A model generated the notes under the pieces. That model searched no databases. It saw only the letters and a list, made by a program, of their open reading frames with translations, and had not been told where the DNA came from. From assembly GCA_024640305.1 (NCBI GenBank), contig JAHEFG010000008.1, positions 1 through 64,000 on the forward strand: 64,000 bases of DNA, given 5' to 3'. This DNA is from Gammaproteobacteria bacterium (GTDB taxonomy: Bacteria; Pseudomonadota; Gammaproteobacteria; Steroidobacterales; Woeseiaceae). Positions 44,017-51,974 of this stretch are shown piece after piece. Numbering within the stretch: position 1 is the stretch's first letter; every line of letters starts with the position of its first letter. The translations under genes were made by a program, and so were the position numbers.

Positions 44017-44986
44017 CCCAGCGCACCTTGTTCTCGTCGAGCTCACGTCGAAATGCCTCGTCAATGACCTTCGGCGGCGGTGAATCAATAGGCTTCGGCC
44101 CCTTCCACATCTCGAGATAGACGCCGAGAAAGCTGGGTTGCGGCTTGGAGGGATCGAGATACTTCGGCAGGTACAGCCAGGGCACACGTGGGTGCATATG
44201 ATGAGCCAGGTGGTAATGGTAATTCAGAAATACGAGTCTCGTGAACGGGTTGACCCTGAGGTTCCATGCACCTTCACGAATATCGCGTGGACTCCACGCA
44301 TGATCCGCGTATTGCAGCGCGCCCCAATACATACCAAAAATCCAAAAGCACGCAAACGTCGGCCAAAAACTCAAATCGAGCAAGACAAAGAGCATGATCT
44401 GGAAACCAAACGTCATTAGCAGCTCGAGCCGAATACGGTGTTTTGCCGGGTGGTTCAGGAACGGCAAGAGCATGGCCGAATCAGTTTGAGTTCGAGCCAG
44501 GAGAGGAGTCTGGAGAATCGAATATGCCCAGGGGAATAAGAGAAATACCAGGCAGCCGAAAGGTACTGAGAGCCAGTAGATGCCGGTCAAAATGCAATAG
44601 AACTGCACAAACTTTAATACCTTGTTATCGGTTGGATAATACATATCAAAGATTTCGTGATCAGTGCGATTTCGCAGGTGATGGCCGAGATGACAGGTTC
44701 TTTGAAAACGAAGCCCGGTCGGAAAACACATCGCCGAAAGCTGCCCAAAAACCTCGTTGACCCAAAAATTTCGGCTCAAAGTGCCGTGCACGGATTCGTG
44801 GAGCATTGCAAAAAGTGTGTTGCCGACATGGGCGAAAACAATTACGGCAATGATCGTGCCGAGCAAAGTGGCAGAGTGACTTGCCGCCCAAAGGGCGGTG
44901 CAATAAATGACGATCGACACCAGCGTAATGGCAATATTCAACGCTGTTGGTGGTGTTTCACGAACTGGACGATTTTGTGGGGCCAT
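44006..44986 (-). CDS. Membrane fatty-acid-desaturase-type di-iron enzyme A
   Basis: A 326-residue membrane enzyme with about four to six helices. His boxes are HESVH (63-67), HLGHH (99-103) and HYHLAHH (257-263), the order and spacing of front-end-type desaturases. It needs ferredoxin or cytochrome b5-like electrons. It is the first gene of a three-gene operon with desaturase B and the P450; GAGAGG lies just before ATG 44986. Substrate unknown. Confidence 0.88.
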   Translation of the reverse strand: MAPQNRPVRETPPTALNIAITLVSIVIYCTALWAASHSATLLGTIIAVIVFAHVGNTLFAMLHESVHGTLSRNFWVNEVFGQLSAMCFPTGLRFQRTCHLGHHLRNRTDHEIFDMYYPTDNKVLKFVQFYCILTGIYWLSVPFGCLVFLLFPWAYSILQTPLLARTQTDSAMLLPFLNHPAKHRIRLELLMTFGFQIMLFVLLDLSFWPTFACFWIFGMYWGALQYADHAWSPRDIREGAWNLRVNPFTRLVFLNYHYHLAHHMHPRVPWLYLPKYLDPSKPQPSFLGVYLEMWKGPKPIDSPPPKVIDEAFRRELDENKVRWDAS

Positions 44987-45037
44987 CAACCTCTCGTTTT
45001 AATAATAATGAGGGAAGTACTTTAACAGCGAGCTCGA

Positions 45038-45256
45038 CTATCGCTCCGGGAATTGATTGTACTTCAGGAAGACAGCGATGCGATAAGCGAGATACATCAG
45101 GTAAGTGGCACCGAGCAGTTGAACAATCCTTTCTGCCTCTGGCCATTGAGTAAAGATCGCGGCAACACCGAATACAGCGCCCATCATGGCGCAGAACAAG
45201 CCCAGCGATGTCGGCGGCCAACTTTCGACGCCAATCGCTGTACTTGCAGAAATCTG
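45038..45256 (-). pseudogene. Remnant of a LysE/RhtB-type exporter
   Basis: A 72-codon open stretch lies in the same frame as, and directly behind, the TAG of the CBS gene. Its translation has two membrane helices (SLGLFCAMMGAVFGVAAIF and IVQLLGATYLMYLAYRIA) joined by TQWPEAER. The second segment matches the helix-3 region of LysE exporters, whose hallmark is LKxxGAAYLLWLAWKIA. Both the N-terminal 30 and the C-terminal 120 or so residues of a complete LysE are missing. It is read as a decayed gene. A short membrane protein starting at an internal TTG or ATG cannot be excluded. Confidence 0.45.
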
Positions 45257-45664
45257 CTACTCGAGGTTTGCCGCGAGACCGTGGAGCACAAGCAGGTAAA
45301 AGCTGACAATGCCGACGATCTTGTCGTTTTCGACAACCGGCGCATGGCCGATACCGAAATTTTCAAAAAGTCGCGCGCAATACCGAATTTGCATGTCAGG
45401 CCGCACTGTTACCACCGGCTTCGCCATGATCTCATACACGTTCACGCGTTCTGGTGCGCGATCTTTGGCGATCACTTTCTTGGCAATATCGGAAAACAGC
45501 AGCAATCCGTATTCGTCCTGATCGTCACGACGTTTGACAATCAGGCTCGTTGCGCCCACTTTTTTCATTACCTGCAGCGCCGACCGTACATCCATCGTGC
45601 CGTCAACCTCCGTCACTTCTTTGCGCATACAGTCGCGCACAATGCCCCAGTTTCGCGCACTCAT
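45257..45664 (-). CDS. Two-CBS-domain protein
   Basis: A 135-residue protein made of one CBS pair: VRDCMRKEVTEVDGTMDVRSALQVMKKVGATSLIV, then VYEIMAKPVVTVRPDM...VVENDKIVGIVS. CBS pairs sense adenine nucleotides and gate transporters or enzymes. It overlaps the PII-like gene (ATGA) and is the last intact gene of the DUF1538 operon, so it probably regulates that transporter. Confidence 0.88.
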   Translation of the reverse strand: MSARNWGIVRDCMRKEVTEVDGTMDVRSALQVMKKVGATSLIVKRRDDQDEYGLLLFSDIAKKVIAKDRAPERVNVYEIMAKPVVTVRPDMQIRYCARLFENFGIGHAPVVENDKIVGIVSFYLLVLHGLAANLE

Positions 45665-46011
45665 ATTTTTTCCTCCACAATCTCACCAAGCTCTTCAGTC
45701 TGGTGCATTACACCGACCGCGTCTTCAACGTCGATAAGTACGGCGATACCGGTCCCTGGTTTCGCATCAAACTCGCCGACATCACCGATGTGCTCAAGAA
45801 TTTCACGGCTCAGGTGCTGCTCAACAAGCAACAACACAACATCGCGTTGTGACGAAAGCGTAAGACCGAAAAACGTCTTGCTCTCATTAAGGCCTTCGCC
45901 ACGCGCATTATTGATGACGGTACAGCCTGTCGCACCTGCTTCGCGCGCCGCCTCCATAATAGCGTCCGTTTTGTTGTCTTCTACGAAAGCAACAATCAAT
46001 TTGAAGTGCAT
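45661..46011 (-). CDS. PII-like signalling protein
   Basis: A 116-residue protein with the ferredoxin-like PII fold: MHFKLIVAFVEDNKTDAIMEAAREAGATGCTVINNARGEG, then VVLLLVEQHLSREILEHIGDVG. The uridylylated Tyr of the true T-loop is absent. It is one of the PII-like proteins tied to transporters. AGGAAGAG precedes the ATG. It sits one base after DUF1538 gene 2 and overlaps the CBS gene by four bases. Confidence 0.82.
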   Translation of the reverse strand: MHFKLIVAFVEDNKTDAIMEAAREAGATGCTVINNARGEGLNESKTFFGLTLSSQRDVVLLLVEQHLSREILEHIGDVGEFDAKPGTGIAVLIDVEDAVGVMHQTEELGEIVEEKI

Positions 46012-46012
46012 A

Positions 46013-46798
46013 TTACTCTTCCTTTTCAGGCTTATGCGTTTCCGCAACGATTGCCGAAGCGCGACTTCTCAAAACTGACAGCTGACCGTAAGCGAGCACC
46101 GATATAATCGGGAACAGGCTTGCGAACGCTACCAGACCAAATCCATCAAGTAATGCGCTACGACCGGGGACGGCTTCAGACAAGCCCAGCCCAAGCGCGG
46201 TGATTAACGGTACGGTGACTGTGGATGTCGTAACGCCACCGGAATCATAGGCCAGCGGCACAATCAACTTCGGCGATACGGCGGTTTGCAAAATCACCAC
46301 AAAATACCCTGCCGCAATAAAGTAATGTAGCGGTAGCCCGGCTACGATGCGGTAACAACCCAGGCCGACGCCGACTCCGACACCTATAGCCACCGCCACG
46401 CGCAGCCCCCAAACACCGATAGCGCCACCCGAGACCGCATTCGCCTTCATTGAAACCGCGATCAAAGCCGGCTCCGCCAGCGTTGTGCTGAAGCCAATGG
46501 CACAGGCGAACACGTACACCCAGTAGTAATCGTTCCAGCTCAGGTTCGACGTAACTTTTCCGACGGCCGCATGTAGAAATGCCGGGTCGGTCAGTTGCTG
46601 CGCCATGAGCTGGCCCAACGGAAACAACGATTTTTCCAGGCCGAGCAGGAACAACCCAAGTCCGACGACAACAAAAATGAATCCGACCACAACTTGCCTG
46701 CCATTCGTCAGCGGCTGCCCTATGACAATGCGCTGAAAAGCGAACAGGAATATGACGATTGGCAATACGTCAATGGCGCTGCGGAGAATCACATCCAT
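46013..46798 (-). CDS. DUF1538 membrane protein 2 (UmpB-like)
   Basis: A 261-residue protein with about seven membrane helices. It carries [14 protein letters not shown] and [15 protein letters not shown], both of which recur in the neighbouring gene. From memory, a DUF1538 pair (UmpA/UmpB) was reported as a two-component Na+/H+ antiporter in a halophile; I cannot check this here. It overlaps the first DUF1538 gene by ten bases, consistent with a heteromeric transporter. Confidence 0.85.
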   Translation of the reverse strand: MDVILRSAIDVLPIVIFLFAFQRIVIGQPLTNGRQVVVGFIFVVVGLGLFLLGLEKSLFPLGQLMAQQLTDPAFLHAAVGKVTSNLSWNDYYWVYVFACAIGFSTTLAEPALIAVSMKANAVSGGAIGVWGLRVAVAIGVGVGVGLGCYRIVAGLPLHYFIAAGYFVVILQTAVSPKLIVPLAYDSGGVTTSTVTVPLITALGLGLSEAVPGRSALLDGFGLVAFASLFPIISVLAYGQLSVLRSRASAIVAETHKPEKEE

Positions 46799-47532
46799 TG
46801 CACGACGATTCCAAAAGCCAGTACGAACAAAATGGGCGTCAGTGACGCAAAGGCGATCAGACCGAATCCATCGGTCATCGCGTTACGTCCTCTCAGCGAA
46901 CTCGCCAGTCCCACGCCAAGCGCGGTGACGAGCGGTACGGTGACTGTTGACGTCGTCACGCCCCCCGAATCATAAGCAACGCCGACAATCTCATCTGGAG
47001 AGAACGTCGTTAGTAATACGACCAGGCAATAGCCAGCAATAATCAGAAGCGGCAACGACCAGTCCGCCAGAATTCGCACTACTCCAAGAACCAGGGCCGC
47101 GCCGACAGCCAGCGCGACAGTCAGTCGCAGGCCGAGTGCGTAGCTGCTTTTAGCTTCGTCGGAAGCCGCTATAACGCCAGCATTAGCGGCAACTTGCGCG
47201 GCCTCGGCAGCAACGGCTATCAATGCGGGCTCTGCGATTGTAGTGCCAAAGCCCAGCAGAAACGCGAAGACAACCAGCCAGAATACGCTGCCCTTTTTCG
47301 CGAGAGCATTCGCGAGCGCCTCGCCAACTGGAAACAGCGCAAGCCGCAGCCCAAATATAAAAAACGTCAGCCCTGCAACGACGAAAAGTGCGCCGGTGGC
47401 AATCGAGAGGAGACCTGTTACGGGCTCGCGAAAAACAAAGAGCTGAAAAGCGCTGATAACCAAAACGATTGGCAGCAAATCGCGCATGCTGCCAATGGCA
47501 TCTTTGGCGAGGGCAATCAGCGGATCTTTCAA
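46789..47532 (-). CDS. DUF1538 membrane protein 1 (UmpA-like)
   Basis: A 247-residue protein with about seven membrane helices, paralogous to the next gene: [14 protein letters not shown] and [15 protein letters not shown] are shared. The start is TTG 47532 with GGGGTGAG 7 bases upstream. It is the first gene of the order DUF1538-1, DUF1538-2, PII-like, CBS. The set looks like an ion transporter under nucleotide or nitrogen control. It lies 18 bases after the DUF5916 gene and may be read from the same promoter. Confidence 0.85.
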   Translation of the reverse strand: MKDPLIALAKDAIGSMRDLLPIVLVISAFQLFVFREPVTGLLSIATGALFVVAGLTFFIFGLRLALFPVGEALANALAKKGSVFWLVVFAFLLGFGTTIAEPALIAVAAEAAQVAANAGVIAASDEAKSSYALGLRLTVALAVGAALVLGVVRILADWSLPLLIIAGYCLVVLLTTFSPDEIVGVAYDSGGVTTSTVTVPLVTALGVGLASSLRGRNAMTDGFGLIAFASLTPILFVLAFGIVVQWM

Positions 47533-47550
47533 AGCAGGCTCACCCCATTC

Positions 47551-49770
47551 CTAGTTGAAGACGTCGAAAATATGACTGTACTTTATAATGAACTCCCGGC
47601 CGGCCGGTCGTCCACTAATGCCTCGCTCATCAACTTCGTTATAGACGAAAAACAATCCGGAATTCGCAGACTGTAGCCATGAAAAGCGCAGGTTGGTACC
47701 GAGGATGTCCTCAAGTTCGTTGTACTGCAGGAGCGCCTGCAGCAGGATCTTCGGGGTAAACGAATAGGACAGGCGCAAACGAATAAGATTAGCTTCGAAC
47801 TGTCCTCCTGGTACTGGCAAATCGAATTCGTTGTAGTTGTAGGAAAGCTCGGAACTAAACGTTTCCCCGACACGGTAGCGTAGCGTCGGTGCCAATGAGA
47901 CACGATCGCCGCCAAAACGCCCGCCAACGGTTGTGTGCAGCTCCAGACTAAAAGGTGCCGCCTGGTTCGTGTGAAATACCAGATCCACTTCAGAGTGATC
48001 ATATGTGCCAGGCTGGATAGTCACACCGTCGATAATGTCGAAAGCATCTTTCACGCCTTCACGTGTCAGGTTGATGCCAGTGTGAACCTCATAACCGTTG
48101 CGAAATTCCCAGTGAACATCATTATGCGAATGTACGGATTCCTGAAAACCCTCGAAATCCCAATAAACCGTATAGGACGCATGAGGCCGAATCTCGAGTA
48201 ACCCCCACATGTCTTCAGGTCGAATGCGGCGCATTAGAAATGCTCGTGCACGGCGAAAATCAGAGCGAGAAAGAAACCCGACCTCTGGGTTGAAATCCTC
48301 CCCTACCTGTCCGTATTCAAGCCGATAAGCCCACTTGGCCGAGTCATAGATTGCCTTTGCCGTGAATGCCTCGTCGCGACCGTTTAGCCCTGGCGTTGAC
48401 GTTTTCGCTGCCCATGCACTCAGTGACAAATTCTCGCCAATGCCCCAGCGCCCATCGATTGCGTAAGTCTGATTATCATCCATCTCAGGAGCGACCAGAT
48501 GCGATCCGTCGCCGTCACGATTGACGAAAATAAGCCCAATCGCGGAGCGATTAGGCAGTTCCTGGTTTAGCCGCGCGACGGTGAACTTGTTGCCCGGCGC
48601 AACACCGGCCACCGCTTCAGAGCTCATATGGAGAAATCCGACGTTGGTGCTGTTGCCGATCTTGCCCGAGACCCTGACACCACCCTCGATCGGCAATTGA
48701 TCGCCGTCATCACCTATGCCGATGCGACGGCTGAAAAACATCTCAACTGCCTCGGCCTCGCCGACGGCGAACTGCCCGGCGTTTTCAAGAAAGAACGGTC
48801 GTTTCTCCGGAAAGAACAGACTGAATCGATCAAGGTTGACCTTCCGCTCATCAGCCTCAACCTGCGCGAAGTCGGTATTGTAGGTTGCGTCCAGCGTCAG
48901 GCTGGGCGTTATCGAGTACTTGATGTCGAAACCAACCTCATTGTTGCTCTCGCTATCGAAAAGATCCCCACCGCGTGCCGTACTGCCAAGAACGTAGGGT
49001 GATATTTTCAGGTTCTTTTGTGACGGCGGCACAATCCCGGTCACACTGCCTGCTTCGGAGACTCGGTACAGATCGCGCTGACGGGACAGCGGTGCCCAGT
49101 AGCTAATCTCGTTGTTGCGCCGGATGTTGCGCTGAAAATTTATGCCCCAGACTTGTGTCTCGCCACGCGCGTAGCGAAGCGTACGAAACGGGATGCGCAT
49201 CTCCGCGCTCCAGCCGATCTCGGATATTTCCGTTGCGACATCCCAGGGCCCGTCCCAGTTCAGATTAAATCCGCCACTACCCGAACCCAGCGCGCCACCG
49301 GTGCCTTCGCGAGTTACCTGGCCATCATATTCAATGCCCGCAGGGTTGGTACCAAAGACGAAACCATTCTGTCCGTCACGCAAGCCGTCGATAACGACCT
49401 GAAAACTGTCGGTATCGGCGAGGTCGGAGTCTCGGCGACTGTCGGTGACGAGGATCGCGGCGGGATCATCATCGTACGCAATAACTCCGATGTACAACGC
49501 GTCGTCGGAGAAACCGACGTAGACCTCCGTTTGCTGTGTTGCCGGCTCACCATCGTCCGGCCGCACCTGCCAGAAGCCGCTCGCCGGGCTGAGGCCTATC
49601 CAGCCTGAATCTCCGAGCACCCTGCCATCGAGTACCGGGACTGACGTCATCCTTGCAGCCTGCACAGTCGGCCGGTCGGCGGACGCTTTGGCGCTCGCCT
49701 GTATGGTCACAATGAGACAAAAGCCGATCAGGGTTGATCGACGAACTACTGAGTTTGAGAGCGTCGCCAC
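47551..49770 (-). CDS. DUF5916 outer-membrane protein with CBM9-like domain
   Basis: A 739-residue exported protein. After a signal peptide, residues 40-230 form a CBM9-like beta-sandwich (VPVLDGRVLGDSGW..., YVGFSDDALYIGVIAYD). The rest is a predicted outer-membrane beta-barrel with alternating strands, carrying FSLFFPEKRPFFLENAGQF, a DUF5916 hallmark. Role unknown; relatives are often near TonB receptors and peptidases. The start is GTG 49770 with a weak ribosome site; no ATG lies nearby in frame. Confidence 0.85.
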   Translation of the reverse strand: MATLSNSVVRRSTLIGFCLIVTIQASAKASADRPTVQAARMTSVPVLDGRVLGDSGWIGLSPASGFWQVRPDDGEPATQQTEVYVGFSDDALYIGVIAYDDDPAAILVTDSRRDSDLADTDSFQVVIDGLRDGQNGFVFGTNPAGIEYDGQVTREGTGGALGSGSGGFNLNWDGPWDVATEISEIGWSAEMRIPFRTLRYARGETQVWGINFQRNIRRNNEISYWAPLSRQRDLYRVSEAGSVTGIVPPSQKNLKISPYVLGSTARGGDLFDSESNNEVGFDIKYSITPSLTLDATYNTDFAQVEADERKVNLDRFSLFFPEKRPFFLENAGQFAVGEAEAVEMFFSRRIGIGDDGDQLPIEGGVRVSGKIGNSTNVGFLHMSSEAVAGVAPGNKFTVARLNQELPNRSAIGLIFVNRDGDGSHLVAPEMDDNQTYAIDGRWGIGENLSLSAWAAKTSTPGLNGRDEAFTAKAIYDSAKWAYRLEYGQVGEDFNPEVGFLSRSDFRRARAFLMRRIRPEDMWGLLEIRPHASYTVYWDFEGFQESVHSHNDVHWEFRNGYEVHTGINLTREGVKDAFDIIDGVTIQPGTYDHSEVDLVFHTNQAAPFSLELHTTVGGRFGGDRVSLAPTLRYRVGETFSSELSYNYNEFDLPVPGGQFEANLIRLRLSYSFTPKILLQALLQYNELEDILGTNLRFSWLQSANSGLFFVYNEVDERGISGRPAGREFIIKYSHIFDVFN

Positions 49771-49813
49771 TAACGTATGATAAACGACAAACGCCGGGCC
49801 AGCATTGGAACCG

Positions 49814-51883
49814 CTACGGCGACTCTTTTCTCACGGCCATAAGGGCCGCCGCGACCTCGGTCTCTCCTTTTTCCAGGGCTTTCTGAAACCGCGGGTCATC
49901 GCGCAAGTTGTCGACCAATGGATCCAGGTGCAGGCTCGACAATGCGTCGTAAGCATGGTCATAGCGAATACCTTCCAGAACAGAGAACGCCTCATCGGTT
50001 AGCCCGGCAAGTGCGTATGCCGTAGCGATCTGATATGAGAAGTCCGGCTTGCGCCAGGCGTCATCCGGCATTGCGGCCATCGCTTGTCTGCCAAGTTGGC
50101 GTGTCTCGTCCGCATTGCCCTGCAATGCTTCGAGTATCATCAACTGCACGAGCGACGTTAAACCGCTGTCCGAAATTTGTTCGGCGTTGTTTCTCGCGCT
50201 CTGCACGGCCTGCTCAGCCAATGCCGGATGTCCGGTTTCCCGGTACAGCCAGGTCAGGTAGTTGTCTATCACCAAGCGTACTGTTGGCCGTTGTACCCAG
50301 CTATCTCTGGCACCTTTCAGTTTTTCGATTGCCGTTTCGTAGCGGCGATCGAATATCAATAGCCGGGTCACTCCCTGAAGGTGCTGCAGAGTTGATATGT
50401 CAACTTTGAGGGCATACTCAACCGCAGCCTTAGTGTCCCGGTCGCAAGCAATGATTGCGTAAGCAACGACTGCGTTGATACCATCGTCGTCCGGGACACG
50501 TTGCAGACTGTCCGCTATCAACGCACGAACCTCTTCGCAGCGACCGGCGCCCCTAAGCGTATCGATGGTTTCCCGGTGAAATGCTGGATCGTTTGGACTC
50601 AATGCCACCGCCCTCAGCAATGCATCAGATGATTCGCTCAATCGGCCAAGGCGCCGCAACAGGTAACCGCGGGTTGAGATTACGCTAATGTCATTGGGTG
50701 CGATCGCATCAGCCCCGCCGAGCGCAATCAGTGCGGATGAGTAATCGCGAAATCCGTAGTAATGAAAATAAGACTCTGCCACGAATGTCGATACCGCGTC
50801 CGGATCCAGCTGTTGCGCACGTTCGAGGGCATGTTTCGACTCCGCTACCAGTGCTTCATTTGGCGATGCCCCATCTTCCGCACCTTCTTCCCAGTACAGA
50901 CGGATGAGGGCGATGGAGAGCGACGACCAGGCTTCTCCAAACTCCGGGTCCAGTTCGGTGGCTTCTCGCTGGGCGGCGACAGCTCCGTGAAGGGCGGGCA
51001 TCGTCAACATTCCTCTGAGTTCCTGGCCGCGAAGAAAAGCTTCGTATGCCTTCAGGTTCTGCGTCGGAACGCCACCGAGTTGTTCGATTTCCTGTGGGCT
51101 CAGTGTCGCATGCAGCGCCCCGGCGATAGCGCCGGCAATGTCAGCTTGTACGTCAAATAAATTCGCGGTTGTCAAAGCACGGTTGTAGGTTTCTGCCCAG
51201 AGATGTTCGTCGGTAGCAGCATCGATCAATTGTGCATTGATGCGCACATTGCCACCCAGTGCCTGCAGCCCACCTTCGAGGATGAAACTCGCGCCCAGTT
51301 CGGCCCCGATTTCCCTGAGGTTTTTCGTCGTGTCAGCATATTCCATAACTGACGTACGTGAGATGACTTTAAATGACTTCAACCGGGCGAGCCGGGTCAG
51401 CAGGTCATCGTGCAGCCCCGAAGCAAGGAAAATGCCTTCTTCTTCTGTCGATAAAGCCTGCAACGGCAACACAGCCACGACGGGAATAGTATCTGCTGAT
51501 CTTGCTGTCGTCTTGATCGGGTCAGCCGGGCTGTCGGGTGCGCCGGCGAACTTGTCGATCGCGAAAATACCGATGGCAACGACAAGTAATGCGATGACAG
51601 TAATATTGAGCTTTTTCGCCGTGTGCGCTGTTATTGACGCGTCGGTAGGGATTTCCTTTTCGCGCTTGATGCCCTCCGGGGTCATCTCGTAGATCCAGGA
51701 GAAAATCAGCACCGGCGGGAAGCCGATCACGAGCAGGCCAAGAACTGCTTTGCCCCAGATGGCGGGCAGCCCGATTGTGTCCATCAGCACGTCGGCGACC
51801 TGAAGTAATACCCACGACAAGACGACGTATCCTGCGGCCACGCGGAACACATTGCGGCGCTTCAATTCGTTGTAAATGGACAA
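49814..51883 (-). CDS. TolB-like domain / TPR protein with N-terminal membrane anchor
   Basis: A 689-residue protein. The N-terminus SIYNELKRRNVFRVAAGYVVLSWVLLQ starts a three-helix membrane region (to residue 110). A TolB/FlgO-type domain follows (VAVLPLQALS...GLHDDLLTRLARL...ISRTSVMEY) at about 135-240, then a dozen TPR-like helices to the end. The start is TTG 51883, directly after an in-frame stop. Proteins of this type usually carry a winged-helix or cyclase head; it is missing here, so the protein probably acts as a scaffold. Confidence 0.82.
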   Translation of the reverse strand: MSIYNELKRRNVFRVAAGYVVLSWVLLQVADVLMDTIGLPAIWGKAVLGLLVIGFPPVLIFSWIYEMTPEGIKREKEIPTDASITAHTAKKLNITVIALLVVAIGIFAIDKFAGAPDSPADPIKTTARSADTIPVVAVLPLQALSTEEEGIFLASGLHDDLLTRLARLKSFKVISRTSVMEYADTTKNLREIGAELGASFILEGGLQALGGNVRINAQLIDAATDEHLWAETYNRALTTANLFDVQADIAGAIAGALHATLSPQEIEQLGGVPTQNLKAYEAFLRGQELRGMLTMPALHGAVAAQREATELDPEFGEAWSSLSIALIRLYWEEGAEDGASPNEALVAESKHALERAQQLDPDAVSTFVAESYFHYYGFRDYSSALIALGGADAIAPNDISVISTRGYLLRRLGRLSESSDALLRAVALSPNDPAFHRETIDTLRGAGRCEEVRALIADSLQRVPDDDGINAVVAYAIIACDRDTKAAVEYALKVDISTLQHLQGVTRLLIFDRRYETAIEKLKGARDSWVQRPTVRLVIDNYLTWLYRETGHPALAEQAVQSARNNAEQISDSGLTSLVQLMILEALQGNADETRQLGRQAMAAMPDDAWRKPDFSYQIATAYALAGLTDEAFSVLEGIRYDHAYDALSSLHLDPLVDNLRDDPRFQKALEKGETEVAAALMAVRKESP

Positions 51884-51974
51884 TTAGGCACTCACGAGCT
51901 TGGGAGGTGCCGTAAGCGTACCGGCTCGGCACCCGAATGCCAAAGGATCAGGTCACTTTCGCGCCGGAATTTTC

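Larger units (their letters stand above)
28989..44986. other. Candidate biosynthetic gene cluster (oxidative, UnbU/UnbV-containing)
   Basis: Fourteen genes in this span share a theme. There are two Rieske oxygenases, a B12-type radical SAM enzyme, a P450, two membrane desaturases, a GH3 acyl-adenylating ligase, a GNAT-like protein, a PAP2 enzyme, an alpha/beta-hydrolase, a SnoaL-like protein and an UnbU-UnbV fusion. The leftward operon (36665 to 28989) has gaps of 3 bases or less and four overlaps. No carrier protein, PKS, NRPS or dedicated exporter is seen. By eye the DNA of 34000-45000 looks richer in A/T than the flanks, which would fit transfer, but I did not measure it. The cluster limits are inferred. 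Confidence 0.6.

Noticed and set aside
28989-44986. Classing the cluster as an enediyne locus
   Set aside because: No iterative PKS (PKSE), thioesterase or E4/E5-type genes are present; only the UnbU/UnbV parts are shared.
45053-46078. 341-codon plus-strand frame
   Set aside because: Antisense to the CBS, PII-like and DUF1538 genes, which have clear family motifs and overlapping starts and stops.
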